From Thiobacillus sp. (lineage in GTDB: Bacteria > Pseudomonadota > Gammaproteobacteria > Burkholderiales > Thiobacillaceae), in assembly GCA_021166845.1 (NCBI GenBank), contig JAJPEP010000086.1, positions 1 through 36,498 on the forward strand: a stretch of 36,498 nucleotides of DNA, read 5' to 3'. Of the stretch, positions 1 to 8,589 are shown one piece after another; within the stretch, counting starts at the first letter, position 1; every line of letters starts with the position of its first letter. The notes below the pieces were generated by a model. That model was not told the origin of the DNA, did not search any database, and saw only the letters and a program-made list of their open reading frames with translations. Position numbers and translations under genes: made by a program.

Positions 1-327
<327 letters not shown>

Positions 328-449
328 AACCGGCTTTTATTGTTGACTTAAAGCCCGTGATTTTAGCATGGCCGCCCGCCTCGCCCATCTTTGCCAAAGC
401 ACGGCCGCCTTTGCCAATCGAATCGTAAACGGCGAGAATCCACGCCACC

Positions 450-1763
450 ATGAAAGCCCCCGCCGATCTTATTCTCCTGCCGCAATGGGTGGTGCCCGTC
501 GAACCCGATGGCGCGCTGGCCGACCATGCCGTCGTCATCCAGGACGGCAGGATACTCGACGTGCTGCCCGCCGCCGACGCCGAGGCCCGCTACGACGCCG
601 CGCAAACGGCCGCCCTTCCGGGTCAGGCGCTGATTCCGGGCCTCGTCAACCTGCACTGCCACGCCGCGATGTCGCTGTTGCGCGGCTTTGCCGATGATCA
701 GCCGCTGATGACCTGGCTCCACGAGCACATCTGGCCGGCCGAGAAAAAGCACGTGTCCGAGGCCTTCGTGCGCGACGGCACCCTGCTCGCCGCCGCCGAA
801 ATGCTCGCGGGCGGCGTCACCTGCTGCAACGACATGTATTTTTACCCGCAGGCCGCGGGCGAAGCCTTTCTGCAGGCGGGGATGCGCGCCACCCTCGGCA
901 TGATCGTGCTGGAATTCCCCAGCGCCTACGCGTCGGATGCCGACGACTACCTGGCCAAGGGGCTCGCCATGCGCGACGGGCTGAAGGACGAGCCGCTGCT
1001 CTCCTTCACATTCGCCCCGCACGCGCCCTACACCATTGCCGACGCCACCTTCGCCCGCATCAACACCCTGGCCGAACAACTCAGCCTGCCCATTCACATC
1101 CACCTCCACGAAACGGCCGACGAAGTCCGCGACAGCCTCAAGCAGTACGGAATGCGGCCGCTGGAGCGGCTGGCGGGGCTGGGCCTTTTGGGGCCGAACT
1201 TCATCGGCGTCCACGCGATCCACGTGAACGACGCCGAAATCGGGCTGCTGGCGCAAAACGGCTGCCATGTGGCGCATTGCCCCACTTCGAATCTGAAGCT
1301 CGCTTCCGGCATCGCGCCGATAGCCGACCTGCTGCGCGCAGGCGTCAACATCAGCTTCGGCACCGACGGCCCCGCCAGCAACAACCGCCTTGACCTGTTC
1401 GGCGAAATGCGCTTGGCCTCCCTGCTGGCCAAGGGCGCCAGCGGCGACGCCGCCTCCCTGCCCGCCGCCGCCGCGCTGAAAGCCGCCACCCTGGGCGCCG
1501 CCCGTGCGCTCAATCTAGACAGCCGGATCGGCAGCATCATCCCCGGCAAGCGCGCCGACCTGGTCGCGGTTGACCTGCGCGCTCTGTCCAGCCAGCCGGT
1601 ATTTGACCCCGTCTCGCACCTGGTTTACGTTGCCGGACGCGAGCACGTCACCCATGTGTGGGTCGACGGCAAGTTGAAACTGAATGACCGCCGCCTGGTC
1701 GATCTGGACACCGACGACCTGAACGCCCGCGCCAGTTACTGGCGCACCAAGCTCACTGCCTGA
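450..1763 (+). CDS. mtaD: TRZ/ATZ-family amidohydrolase, probable 5-methylthioadenosine/S-adenosylhomocysteine deaminase
   Basis: A 437-residue cytoplasmic metal-dependent amidohydrolase. The family deaminates 5'-methylthioadenosine and/or S-adenosylhomocysteine to the inosyl derivatives, as part of methyl-cycle salvage. Visible landmarks in order are [13 protein letters not shown] (metal HxH, about H69/H71), FAPHAPYT (about 189-195), [11 protein letters not shown] (metal His/Glu near 218-221), GVHAIHV (about 253-259), [15 protein letters not shown] (about 273-287) and [11 protein letters not shown] (metal Asp near 306). Length is usual for the family. It leads a tight plus-strand run with ubiG and gph, a neighbourhood that fits SAM-linked metabolism. 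The exact substrate cannot be read from sequence; related members act on chlorohydrolase or guanine-type substrates, so the gene symbol is tentative. Confidence 0.85.
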   Translation: MKAPADLILLPQWVVPVEPDGALADHAVVIQDGRILDVLPAADAEARYDAAQTAALPGQALIPGLVNLHCHAAMSLLRGFADDQPLMTWLHEHIWPAEKKHVSEAFVRDGTLLAAAEMLAGGVTCCNDMYFYPQAAGEAFLQAGMRATLGMIVLEFPSAYASDADDYLAKGLAMRDGLKDEPLLSFTFAPHAPYTIADATFARINTLAEQLSLPIHIHLHETADEVRDSLKQYGMRPLERLAGLGLLGPNFIGVHAIHVNDAEIGLLAQNGCHVAHCPTSNLKLASGIAPIADLLRAGVNISFGTDGPASNNRLDLFGEMRLASLLAKGASGDAASLPAAAALKAATLGAARALNLDSRIGSIIPGKRADLVAVDLRALSSQPVFDPVSHLVYVAGREHVTHVWVDGKLKLNDRRLVDLDTDDLNARASYWRTKLTA

Positions 1764-1773
1764 GGTTTTTGTT

Positions 1774-2472
1774 ATGAGTAATGTCGACGCCGCCGAAATC
1801 GCCAAGTTTTCCGAACTCGCCCACCGCTGGTGGGACCCGAACTCAGAATTCAAGCCGCTGCACGAGATCAACCCGCTGCGCCTGAAGTGGATCGACACGC
1901 TGGCGCCGCTGGCCGGCAGGAAAGTGCTCGACGTCGGCTGCGGCGGCGGCATCCTGACCGAGGCGATGGCGGGCGCCGGCGCCGAGGTCAGCGGCATCGA
2001 CCTGTCGGACAAGGCGCTCAATGTCGCCAAACTGCACCTGTACGAATCGGGCAAGCGCGTCGACTACCAGCTGGTGTCCGCCGAAGACTATGCCGCGCAG
2101 CACGCAGGCGAATTCGACATCGTCACCTGCATGGAAATGCTCGAACACGTCCCCGATCCAGCTTCCGTCGTCGCCGCCTGCGCGCGCCTGGTCAAGCCGG
2201 GCGGCTGGGTGTTCTTCTCGACGCTCAACCGCAACGCCAAGAGCTATCTGTTCGCCATCGTCGGCGCCGAATACGTCTTGAAGCTGCTGCCGCGCGGCAC
2301 TCATGACTACGCCAAATTCATCCAGCCCGCCGAACTCGCCCGCATGGCGCGAGAGGCCGGGCTCGACACTCAGGAACTGATCGGCATGACCTATAACCCG
2401 CTGACCAAGGTCTACAAGCTGGAAGCGGACACCGACGTCAACTACCTGCTGGCAACGCGCCGGGGGGATTGA
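1774..2472 (+). CDS. ubiG: Ubiquinone biosynthesis O-methyltransferase
   Basis: A 232-residue class I SAM-dependent methyltransferase that carries out both O-methylations of ubiquinone biosynthesis (3-demethylubiquinol to ubiquinol, and the earlier polyprenyl-catechol step). The N-terminus [20 protein letters not shown] is a UbiG hallmark. SAM motif [17 protein letters not shown], lies at about 51-66, and post-motif segments [15 protein letters not shown] and [16 protein letters not shown] follow. Length matches E. coli UbiG (about 240). The start ATG at 1774 lies 10 bases after the deaminase stop. gph starts 4 bases after its stop, the UbiG-Gph adjacency common in beta- and gammaproteobacteria. 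Confidence 0.97.
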   Translation: MSNVDAAEIAKFSELAHRWWDPNSEFKPLHEINPLRLKWIDTLAPLAGRKVLDVGCGGGILTEAMAGAGAEVSGIDLSDKALNVAKLHLYESGKRVDYQLVSAEDYAAQHAGEFDIVTCMEMLEHVPDPASVVAACARLVKPGGWVFFSTLNRNAKSYLFAIVGAEYVLKLLPRGTHDYAKFIQPAELARMAREAGLDTQELIGMTYNPLTKVYKLEADTDVNYLLATRRGD

Positions 2473-2476
2473 AGCC

Positions 2477-3154
2477 ATGGCGGTCAACGCAGCGAAGCTT
2501 GGCGGCATCAAGGCGGTGCTGTTCGATCTCGACGGCACCCTGGTCGACACCGCGCCCGATCTCGGCTACGCGCTCAACCTGCAGCGCGTGCGCCACGGCC
2601 TGCCGCCGCTGGCCGACGACGTCATCCGCCCGCAAGCCTCGCACGGCGCGCGAGGCCTGCTCGGCATCGGCTTCGACCTGCACCCCGACGACGCGCGCTT
2701 TGCCGCCATGCGCGATGAGTTCCTGCAGCTGTACGCCGTCAACATCTGCCGCCACTCGCGCCCCTTCCCCGGCATCCTCGACCTGCTGGCCGAACTCGAA
2801 GCGCGCCAGCTTAAATGGGGCGTGGTCACCAACAAGCCGGCGTGCTTCACCGAACCGCTGCTGTCCATCCTCGACCTCGCCGAGCGCGCCGCCTGCATCG
2901 TCTCCGGCGACACCTGCCCGCAGCCCAAACCGCACCCGGCGCCCATGCTCGCCGCCGCCGAACTGTGCGACGCCACGCCGGCGCAGTGCCTCTATCTGGG
3001 CGACGCCGAACGCGACATCCAGGCCGCCAGCGCCGCCGCCATGCCCGCGCTGGTCGCCGCCTGGGGCTACCTCGACGCTGCCGACCAGCCGCACACCTGG
3101 GGCGCGCACGCGCAAATCCGCCACCCGGCCGAAACCCTCGACTACCTGGCCTGA
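2477..3154 (+). CDS. gph: Phosphoglycolate phosphatase (HAD superfamily)
   Basis: A 225-residue cytoplasmic HAD phosphatase, expected to hydrolyse 2-phosphoglycolate, the product of RuBisCO oxygenation or of DNA 3'-end repair. Motif I is VLFDLDGTLVDT, with nucleophile Asp17 and acid/base Asp19. Motif II is VVTNKP near 117-122. The motif III lysine lies in PQPKPHP. The acidic motif IV reads YLGDAERD. A helical cap domain fills roughly residues 25-95. It follows ubiG with a 4-base gap and precedes the SirB2 gene by 3 bases, so the run is almost certainly one transcript. In ubiG-linked copies the main role may be housekeeping rather than photorespiratory. Other HAD phosphatases of this subgroup hydrolyse related sugar phosphates. 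Confidence 0.92.
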   Translation: MAVNAAKLGGIKAVLFDLDGTLVDTAPDLGYALNLQRVRHGLPPLADDVIRPQASHGARGLLGIGFDLHPDDARFAAMRDEFLQLYAVNICRHSRPFPGILDLLAELEARQLKWGVVTNKPACFTEPLLSILDLAERAACIVSGDTCPQPKPHPAPMLAAAELCDATPAQCLYLGDAERDIQAASAAAMPALVAAWGYLDAADQPHTWGAHAQIRHPAETLDYLA

Positions 3155-3157
3155 GCG

Positions 3158-3541
3158 ATGGCCTACAGCCTCATCAAGAGCTTGCACCTCGCCACCATCG
3201 CCCTTACCCTGGCCCTGTTCGTCCTGCGCGGCGCCTGGATGATGACCGGCTCCCCCCGGCTGCAGGCGCGCTGGGTGCGCATTGTCCCGCACGTCAACGA
3301 CGCCCTGCTGCTCTCCAGCGGCATCATCCTGGCCGTGCTGGTCCAGCAATACCCGCTGGTGCATGGCTGGCTCACCGCCAAGTTTTTTGCGTTGATCGCC
3401 TACATCCTGCTCGGCACGATCGCGCTCAAGCGCGGCAAAACCAAGGCTCAGCGCATCGCCGCCTGGATCGCCGCCCTGCTGGTGTTCGGCTACATGGTGG
3501 CGGTCGCGATGGCGCACGACCCCTTCCCCTTCGGGCAGTAA
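3158..3541 (+). CDS. SirB2 family integral membrane protein
   Basis: A 127-residue protein of the SirB2 family (named after a Salmonella locus once thought to regulate invasion; biochemical function unknown). It is almost entirely hydrophobic, with about four membrane segments: roughly residues 5-25 (HLATIALTLALFVLRGAW), 45-65, 72-90 (FALIAYILLGTIALK) and 98-118. Short basic loops lie between them. The conserved HLATIALTLALFVLRG start and the MAHDPFPF end are typical. It follows gph by 3 bases and is probably the last gene of that run. No catalytic motif is visible. Family assignment is firm, role unknown. Confidence 0.88.
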   Translation: MAYSLIKSLHLATIALTLALFVLRGAWMMTGSPRLQARWVRIVPHVNDALLLSSGIILAVLVQQYPLVHGWLTAKFFALIAYILLGTIALKRGKTKAQRIAAWIAALLVFGYMVAVAMAHDPFPFGQ

Positions 3542-3625
3542 ACCGCCCCGCAGAAAATGCTTTCGCGCCGGAACTTTCTATCCGGCTCCCTCTCTATGCA
3601 GTACACTTGTTGCAGCAACACACAG

Positions 3626-3991
3626 GGGGCCGACCTGGCTTCGACGTGGGTCGCAAAGCAGCGTAGGGCATACCGAGGGTCAGAGCACCTCGTAAATCCA
3701 ACTGAAAAAACTTAGTCGCAAACGACGAAAACTACGCCCTGGCCGCTTAAGGTCCAGGACTCACACCGGATCGTTCATGGGCCGGGCCGGCGCAAGCCGA
3801 CAGTGAGTTAATTCACATGAAACCGCGTTTATCCGGGTCGCTTGGGTAAACGTTAAATCAAGGCGACTCGGCAAGATCCAGCCTGTTCGGCGGGCGTGAT
3901 GGAGCTTAAAGCACAAAAACACCGGACTAAGTATGTAGAACTGCCTGTAGAGGGCTTGCGGACGGGGGTTCGATTCCCCCCGGCTCCACCA
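3626..3991 (+). ncRNA. ssrA: Transfer-messenger RNA (tmRNA)
   Basis: tmRNA rescues ribosomes stalled on broken mRNA and adds a degradation tag. The 5' end GGGGCCG (3626-3632) pairs with CGGCTCC (3981-3987) to form the acceptor stem, followed by A and an encoded CCA ending at 3991. The T-arm sequence GGGGGTTCGATTCCCCC lies just inside it. The resume codon GCA is at 3718, and the tag frame 3718-3750 reads ANDENYALAA then TAA. The one-piece length of 366 bases is normal. A strong intrinsic terminator follows directly. The 3' end of ssrA is a common integration site for islands, which is relevant to the Fic gene downstream. Confidence 0.98.
3718..3750 (+). other. tmRNA proteolysis-tag reading frame (ANDENYALAA)
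   Basis: Ten codons, GCA to GCT, then TAA inside ssrA encode the tag ANDENYALAA. The terminal Ala-Ala is the recognition end for ClpXP/ClpAP in studied proteobacteria. It is identical to the E. coli tag, so it does not distinguish beta- from gammaproteobacteria. Confidence 0.95.
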
Positions 3992-3995
3992 ATCC

Positions 3996-4025
3996 AAACC
4001 CCAACCGTTCGCGGTTGGGGTTTTT
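3996..4025 (+). terminator. Intrinsic terminator of ssrA
   Basis: A perfect 9-bp stem, CCCCAACCG (3999-4007) with CGGTTGGGG (4012-4020), closes a TTCG loop and is followed by TTTTT. It is extended by an A/T pairing AAA...TTT at the base. It lies 8 bases after the CCA end of ssrA. Confidence 0.95.
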
Positions 4026-4077
4026 CTTTGTCCGTTTCTTGCCCAAACGCGCCGCAAAAATCCTGTGCGCTACAGAC

Positions 4078-4200
4078 AAGATGCTCGCGTGATAGCATCA
4101 ACGGCCCACAGGGGGAGTAGCCACGCGAATGGTCGTCGGCCAAGCACCCACCTCATGGCTGCCGGACTGATCCGCACCGCTGCCCAGTTCGAGGGCAGGC
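4078..4200 (+). promoter_or_regulatory. Possible yybP-ykoY-like (manganese) riboswitch remnant
   Basis: The gap between the ssrA terminator and the Fic gene contains GGGGGAGTAGCC at 4111-4122, followed after a short CCA/TGG hairpin by TGGTCGTCGGC from about 4130. This resembles the conserved 5' part of yybP-ykoY aptamers (GGGGAGUAG...GUCGUC). The conserved 3' part (CGG plus a GAGACC/AAGACC segment pairing back to the G-run) is not clearly visible, and the next gene is a Fic protein rather than a metal exporter or TerC/UPF0016 protein. It may be a truncated or displaced leader, or a chance match. An RF00080 covariance search would decide. Confidence 0.3.
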
Positions 4201-4228
4201 CGGCGGCAGGCCCTCTGATCAAGAGCTG

Positions 4229-4294
4229 CTTTAACGCTGGCGCCCATTATTAAAGAATGCTTTAATGTAAAAAATCACATTAAAGATATCTTTA
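4229..4294 (+). promoter_or_regulatory. Cluster of CTTTAAT/ATTAAAG half-sites in front of the Fic gene (candidate operator)
   Basis: An A/T-rich leader just before the Fic start carries a perfect 9-bp inverted repeat, CTTTAATGT (4260-4268) and ACATTAAAG (4277-4285), with an 8-base spacer. It overlaps a second palindrome, ATTAAAG (4249-4255) with CTTTAAT (4260-4266). Further partial copies are CTTTAA at 4229-4234 and CTTTA at 4290-4294. Repeated, phased half-sites directly over the expected promoter/start region suggest binding by a dimeric regulator. The winged-helix end of the Fic protein itself is a plausible ligand, by inference only. No clear -35/-10 pair could be assigned. Confidence 0.55.
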
Positions 4295-4296
4295 CC

Positions 4297-5445
4297 ATGA
4301 AGCGAACCACTGGCACTTATGCCACCTCGACGACGCTGGGCGAATCGGTTCAGGCCTTCGTGCCGCATTCGCTTCCACCCGCCGAGCCTGCGCTGGCACC
4401 AGAGGCGTATGCCATCCCGAACCATCAGGCTGAGCTGGCGCTCGCCCGCCTGTCCGGTGTGTCGGGGCTGGTGCCGTCGGTGGACTGGTTGCTGTACAGC
4501 GCTATCCGCAAGGAGGCCCTGCTCACCTCGCAAATCGAAGGCACCCAAGCCACATTGACCGACCTGTTCGATGAGGAGGCGGGGTTCGCCGTCAGCAACA
4601 CGGACGATATCGAGGAAGTCACCAACTATCTGCGCGCCTTCCGGCTGGTACAGGACAACCTGCGCGATCCCAATGGACTGCCCATCAGCGTGCGCCTGCT
4701 GTGTGAGGCCCACCGTGTCCTGCTGGACGGGGTGCGCGGTGCCGGCAAGCAGCCCGGAGAACTGCGCCGTTCCCAGAACTGGATTGGCGGCACCCGTCCG
4801 GGCAACGCCGCTTTCGTGCCGCCACCGGCCGACCGGGTGGCAGATCTGCTGGGCGACCTGGAGCAATTCATTCACGATGAGGCAGGCGCGCTCCCACCCC
4901 TGGTCAGGATTGCGCTGGCACACGCCCAGTTCGAAACCATTCACCCCTTCCTCGACGGCAATGGCCGCATCGGACGCCTGCTAATTGCAGCGCTGCTCGA
5001 GCACTGGGGCCTGTTACCCGAGCCGCTGATGTACCTGAGCGGCTACCTGAAGCAGCATCAAGCGGAGTACTGCCGGCGTCTGTCGGTCATCCGCACCGAG
5101 GGCGACTGGGAGTCCTGGGTCGCGTTCTTCCTCGAAGGCGTGGCGACAGCCGCCAGTGAGGCCGAACGCGGCATCATTGCCATCGCGACTCTGGTGGCGG
5201 CCGACCGGCGCCGTCTGCTCGAATCAACCAAGGCTGGCCCCGCCAGCTATCGGCTGTTCGAGTTGCTGCCGACGATGCCGCGCTTCACCATCGAGCGGGT
5301 GCGGAAAAGCCTGGACACCAGCTTTCCGACTGCGAATGCGGCCGTCAAGGTACTGGAGGACCTGGGAATCGTGACGGAAATGACCGGGCAGAAGAAGAAT
5401 CGCAGCTACAGCTACCAGCCATACATCGAGCTGCTGTCGCGCTGA
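4297..5445 (+). CDS. Fic family protein (class II, N-terminal inhibitory helix, C-terminal winged helix)
   Basis: A 382-residue predicted Fic enzyme, which transfers AMP (or another nucleotide moiety) to hydroxyl side chains of target proteins. Order of parts: a Fic N-terminal domain at about 1-100 with the inhibitory motif TSQIEG (about 77-82); a Fic core with the complete catalytic signature HPFLDGNGRIGR (about 216-227, catalytic His216); and a C-terminal helix-turn-helix-like region around 325-365 (FTIERVRKSLDTSFPTANAA, then VLEDLGIVTEMTG). All key residues are present, so it should be active and auto-inhibited in cis. It stands alone between ssrA and a convergent efflux operon, with no antitoxin gene beside it. 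The start has little Shine-Dalgarno signal. The target is unknown. Confidence 0.92.
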   Translation: MKRTTGTYATSTTLGESVQAFVPHSLPPAEPALAPEAYAIPNHQAELALARLSGVSGLVPSVDWLLYSAIRKEALLTSQIEGTQATLTDLFDEEAGFAVSNTDDIEEVTNYLRAFRLVQDNLRDPNGLPISVRLLCEAHRVLLDGVRGAGKQPGELRRSQNWIGGTRPGNAAFVPPPADRVADLLGDLEQFIHDEAGALPPLVRIALAHAQFETIHPFLDGNGRIGRLLIAALLEHWGLLPEPLMYLSGYLKQHQAEYCRRLSVIRTEGDWESWVAFFLEGVATAASEAERGIIAIATLVAADRRRLLESTKAGPASYRLFELLPTMPRFTIERVRKSLDTSFPTANAAVKVLEDLGIVTEMTGQKKNRSYSYQPYIELLSR

Positions 5446-5529
5446 TTACGCAGCCATTGGCACCGGTTTGCGGCGCCTCGAAATGCACCGTTGGCGACCG
5501 ATCGGGCCCGACACCACCTGCATCCGGTC

Positions 5530-8500
5530 TCAAGCCCGCGAAGTTCCTATCCGGAACCACAACGCGTACAGCGCCGGCACGAACAGCAGGGTGATCGCGG
5601 TGCCGACCGCGACGCCGCCGATGAGGACGTAGGCCAGCGGGCCCCAGAAGCTGTCGAAGGTGAGCGGCACGAAGGCGAAGACCGCGGCCAGCGCGGTCAG
5701 CACCACCGGGCGGGCGCGGCGCACGGCGGCTTCGACGACGGCTTCCAGCGCGGGCATGCCTTCCTTGAAGTTGTCGGCCACCTGCTGCGTTAGGATCAAC
5801 GTGTTGCGCATCAGGATGCCGGCCAGGCCGGTCAGGCCGAGCAGCGCGACGAAGCCGAACGGCTGGTTGAACAGCAGCAGGGCGATGACTGCGCCGATCA
5901 AGCCGAGCGGCGCGGTGGCGACGACCATGAAGGCGCCGGAGAACGAGCGCATCTGCAGCATGACGAAAATGAGCATGAAGGCCACCATCATCGGCTGCAG
6001 CTTCTGGATCGACACGTCGGCCTTGCCGGACTGCTCGACCGCGCCGCCGATATCGATCCGGTAGCCGGCGGGCAGCTTCTCGCGGACCGCTTCGAGCTTG
6101 CGCCAGATGGCGGCGGTGACGTCATTGGGCTGCGCGCCCTCCACTTCCGCCTGCACGGCGACGAAGGGCTCGCGGTTGTAGCGCTTGATCACGGGCGCCT
6201 CGTAGCGCACCTCCAGCGTGCCCAGCTGGCTGAGCGGAACCTTGCGGCCCTCGCGCGTGAGCACCTCGAAGGTGGCGAGGCTGCCGGCATCGACCAGGCG
6301 CCGGCCGGCGGCGCCGCGTGCGACCACCTCGACGGTGCGGATGTCCTGGCGAAGCTGGGTCACCGGCGCACCGTCGAGGTGGAATTGCAGTTGCTGTGAG
6401 ACATCGAGCGGCGTCAGGCCCAACAGGCTCAGGCGCTGCACGTCCATGGCCAGGTGCAGCACGGGCGCGCGTTCGTCCCAGTCCAGATGGGGGTCGCGGG
6501 TGTTGGGATCGGCGGCCATGACTTCGCGCACCTGATGGGCGATGCGGCGCAGCTCGAGCGGGTCCGCCCCGACCACGCGAAAGCTCACCGGCCAGATCAC
6601 CGGCGGACCGAACAGCAGGCGATAGACGCGCACCCGCGCTTCGGCGAACTCGCCGCGGGCGATATGCGCCTCCAGCTCGGCCATCACCTTGTCGCGCTCG
6701 GTGGCATCGTGCGTCACGGCGATCAGCTTGGCGAAGGCGGGATCGGGCGGCTCGGGGTTGGCGGAAATGAAGAAGCGCGGCGCCCCGGCGCCGACGTAAG
6801 CCGACAGGGTCTTGACCTCCGGCATGGGGGCGAGGATGGCCTCGAGCTTGCGCATGGTGCGGTCCGCGTACTCGATGCTGCTGCCTTGCGGCAGGTAGAC
6901 GCTGACCAGCACTTCCGGGCGGTCGGAGCCGGGGAAGAACTGCTTCTGCACCGGCCCGGCCAGCCCCGCGATCGCCAGCGCCAGCAGCGCCACCGTGCCG
7001 GCGACCACGGTTTTCCGGTGCGTCACGCACCAGCTGACGACGGCGCGCAGGCGGCGGTACGGCGGCTTCTGGTAGATGTCGGCCTCGCCGTGCGCCTGCC
7101 CGGCAAAGCCCGGCAGCAGCTTGACGCCCAGATACGGCGCGAAGGTCACGGCCACGAACCACGACACCAGCAGCGCCACCCCCAGCACCCAGAAGATATT
7201 GCCCGCATATTCGCCCACGCCCGATTGCGCAAAGCCGATGGGAAAGAAGCCCGCAATCGTCACCAGGGTGCCGAACAGCATGGGGGCGGCGGTCACGCTC
7301 CACGCATGCGCGGCGGCGCGCACGCGGTCCCAGCCCTGCTCCATTTTCACCAGCATCATTTCGACGGAGATGATGGCGTCGTCCACCAGCAGCCCGAGCG
7401 CGATGATGAGCGCGCCGAGGGTGATGCGGTCGAGATTGATGCCCATCAGCTTCATCACGAGGAAGCTGATGCCCAGGGTGAGGGGTACCGCGATGCCGAC
7501 CACCAGGCCGGCGCGCAGCCCGAGCGCGAGGATGCTCACGCCGACCACCACCGCGACCGCGATGAGGAACTTGACCTGGAACAGGTTGACGGCGCCGGCG
7601 ATGGCCTCGGCCTGGTCGGTCAGCACGGCAAGCGAAATGCCCAATGGCAGTTTGGCGCGCTCGTCCTCGACAAAGCGCGTCAGGCGCTTGCCCACTTCGA
7701 GGCCGTTCTCGCCGGCCTTGATCACCACCCCGAGCAACACCGCATCCTCGCCTCTCGAGCGCACCAGGTAGCTCGGCGGATCCTCGTAGCCGCGGCGGAC
7801 GGTGGCGATGTCCGACAGGCGCAACAACCGTTCGCCGATGCGAATCGGCACCGCCGCGAGCTGCGCGGGATCGGACAGGTCGGCATCGATCCGCAGGTAC
7901 AGGCGCGGGCCGGCGGTTTCGATGCGGCCGGCCGGAACCAGCCGGTTGTTCGCGTCGATGGCGGCGGCGATGGCCTCGGGCGTGATGCCCAGATTGACCA
8001 GGCGCGCATTGTCGAATTCGAGGTACACGCGCTCGCTGCGCTCGCCGAGCACGATGGCCTTGTGCACGCCCGCGGTGCGCTGCAGGCGGTCGCGGATGGC
8101 TTCGGCCTCGCGCGTGAGCTCGCGCAGCGGCATGCCCGGCGCGGTCAGCGCGATCAGCTTGAAATAGACGTCGGAAAAGTCGTCGTTGACGAGGGGCCCG
8201 ATCACTCCCTGGGGCAGGCGGCCGGCCTCGTCCTGCATGCGCTTGCGCACCTGGTAGAACAGGTCGGGGACCCTGGCCTGCGGGGCGTAGTCCTCGAACT
8301 CGACCTGCAGGTCGGCGCGTCCCGGCCGAATCGTGGTTTCGATGCGGTAGAGATACTCGACCTCCTGGATGCGCTTTTCCAGCCGGTCCACCACCTGCTC
8401 TTGCAGTTCCTGCGGCGTCGCGCCGGGCCACACCACCGAGACCATCATCACGCGCACGGTGAAGGACGGATCCTCGGCGCGACCCAGCGACAGGAAGGCG

Positions 8501-8589
8501 TAGACGCCCCCGATCACCGCCAGAATCAGAAAGAACAGCGTCACCGCGCGCTCGCGCACGGCGAGCGCGGACAGGTTGGGAAAACTCAT
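5530..8589 (-). CDS. RND family efflux pump, inner-membrane permease
   Basis: A 1019-residue AcrB-type resistance-nodulation-division transporter, a proton-driven exporter in the inner membrane that works with a periplasmic adaptor and an outer-membrane channel. The start ATG at 8589 overlaps the adaptor stop as ATGA and gives the standard cytoplasmic N-terminus followed by TM1 (VTLFFLILAVIGGVYAF, about 16-32). The TM4 proton-relay pair is visible in GLLVDDAIISVEMM (Asp403/Asp404), and the duplicated second half has TM segments around FMLIFVMLQMRSFSGAFMVV. At the position of the AcrB TM10 lysine the sequence reads LMRNTLIL, so Arg replaces Lys. A longer upstream in-frame extension is rejected because it lies inside the adaptor. 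The substrate (drug or other) cannot be told. No outer-membrane channel gene is adjacent. Confidence 0.95.
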   Translation of the reverse strand: MSFPNLSALAVRERAVTLFFLILAVIGGVYAFLSLGRAEDPSFTVRVMMVSVVWPGATPQELQEQVVDRLEKRIQEVEYLYRIETTIRPGRADLQVEFEDYAPQARVPDLFYQVRKRMQDEAGRLPQGVIGPLVNDDFSDVYFKLIALTAPGMPLRELTREAEAIRDRLQRTAGVHKAIVLGERSERVYLEFDNARLVNLGITPEAIAAAIDANNRLVPAGRIETAGPRLYLRIDADLSDPAQLAAVPIRIGERLLRLSDIATVRRGYEDPPSYLVRSRGEDAVLLGVVIKAGENGLEVGKRLTRFVEDERAKLPLGISLAVLTDQAEAIAGAVNLFQVKFLIAVAVVVGVSILALGLRAGLVVGIAVPLTLGISFLVMKLMGINLDRITLGALIIALGLLVDDAIISVEMMLVKMEQGWDRVRAAAHAWSVTAAPMLFGTLVTIAGFFPIGFAQSGVGEYAGNIFWVLGVALLVSWFVAVTFAPYLGVKLLPGFAGQAHGEADIYQKPPYRRLRAVVSWCVTHRKTVVAGTVALLALAIAGLAGPVQKQFFPGSDRPEVLVSVYLPQGSSIEYADRTMRKLEAILAPMPEVKTLSAYVGAGAPRFFISANPEPPDPAFAKLIAVTHDATERDKVMAELEAHIARGEFAEARVRVYRLLFGPPVIWPVSFRVVGADPLELRRIAHQVREVMAADPNTRDPHLDWDERAPVLHLAMDVQRLSLLGLTPLDVSQQLQFHLDGAPVTQLRQDIRTVEVVARGAAGRRLVDAGSLATFEVLTREGRKVPLSQLGTLEVRYEAPVIKRYNREPFVAVQAEVEGAQPNDVTAAIWRKLEAVREKLPAGYRIDIGGAVEQSGKADVSIQKLQPMMVAFMLIFVMLQMRSFSGAFMVVATAPLGLIGAVIALLLFNQPFGFVALLGLTGLAGILMRNTLILTQQVADNFKEGMPALEAVVEAAVRRARPVVLTALAAVFAFVPLTFDSFWGPLAYVLIGGVAVGTAITLLFVPALYALWFRIGTSRA

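Noticed and set aside
363..1277. Long minus-strand open frame opposite the deaminase gene
   Set aside because: It is antisense to a clear amidohydrolase, has no family motif, and arises from high-GC codon bias.
4065..4253. 62-codon frame between ssrA and the Fic gene
   Set aside because: No ribosome-binding site, no recognisable similarity, and it overlaps the putative aptamer and operator sequences.
3992..5529. Search for a duplicated ssrA 3' end (attR) bounding an island around the Fic gene
   Set aside because: No second copy of the T-arm/CCA segment was seen downstream, and there is no integrase, so an integrated island cannot be claimed.
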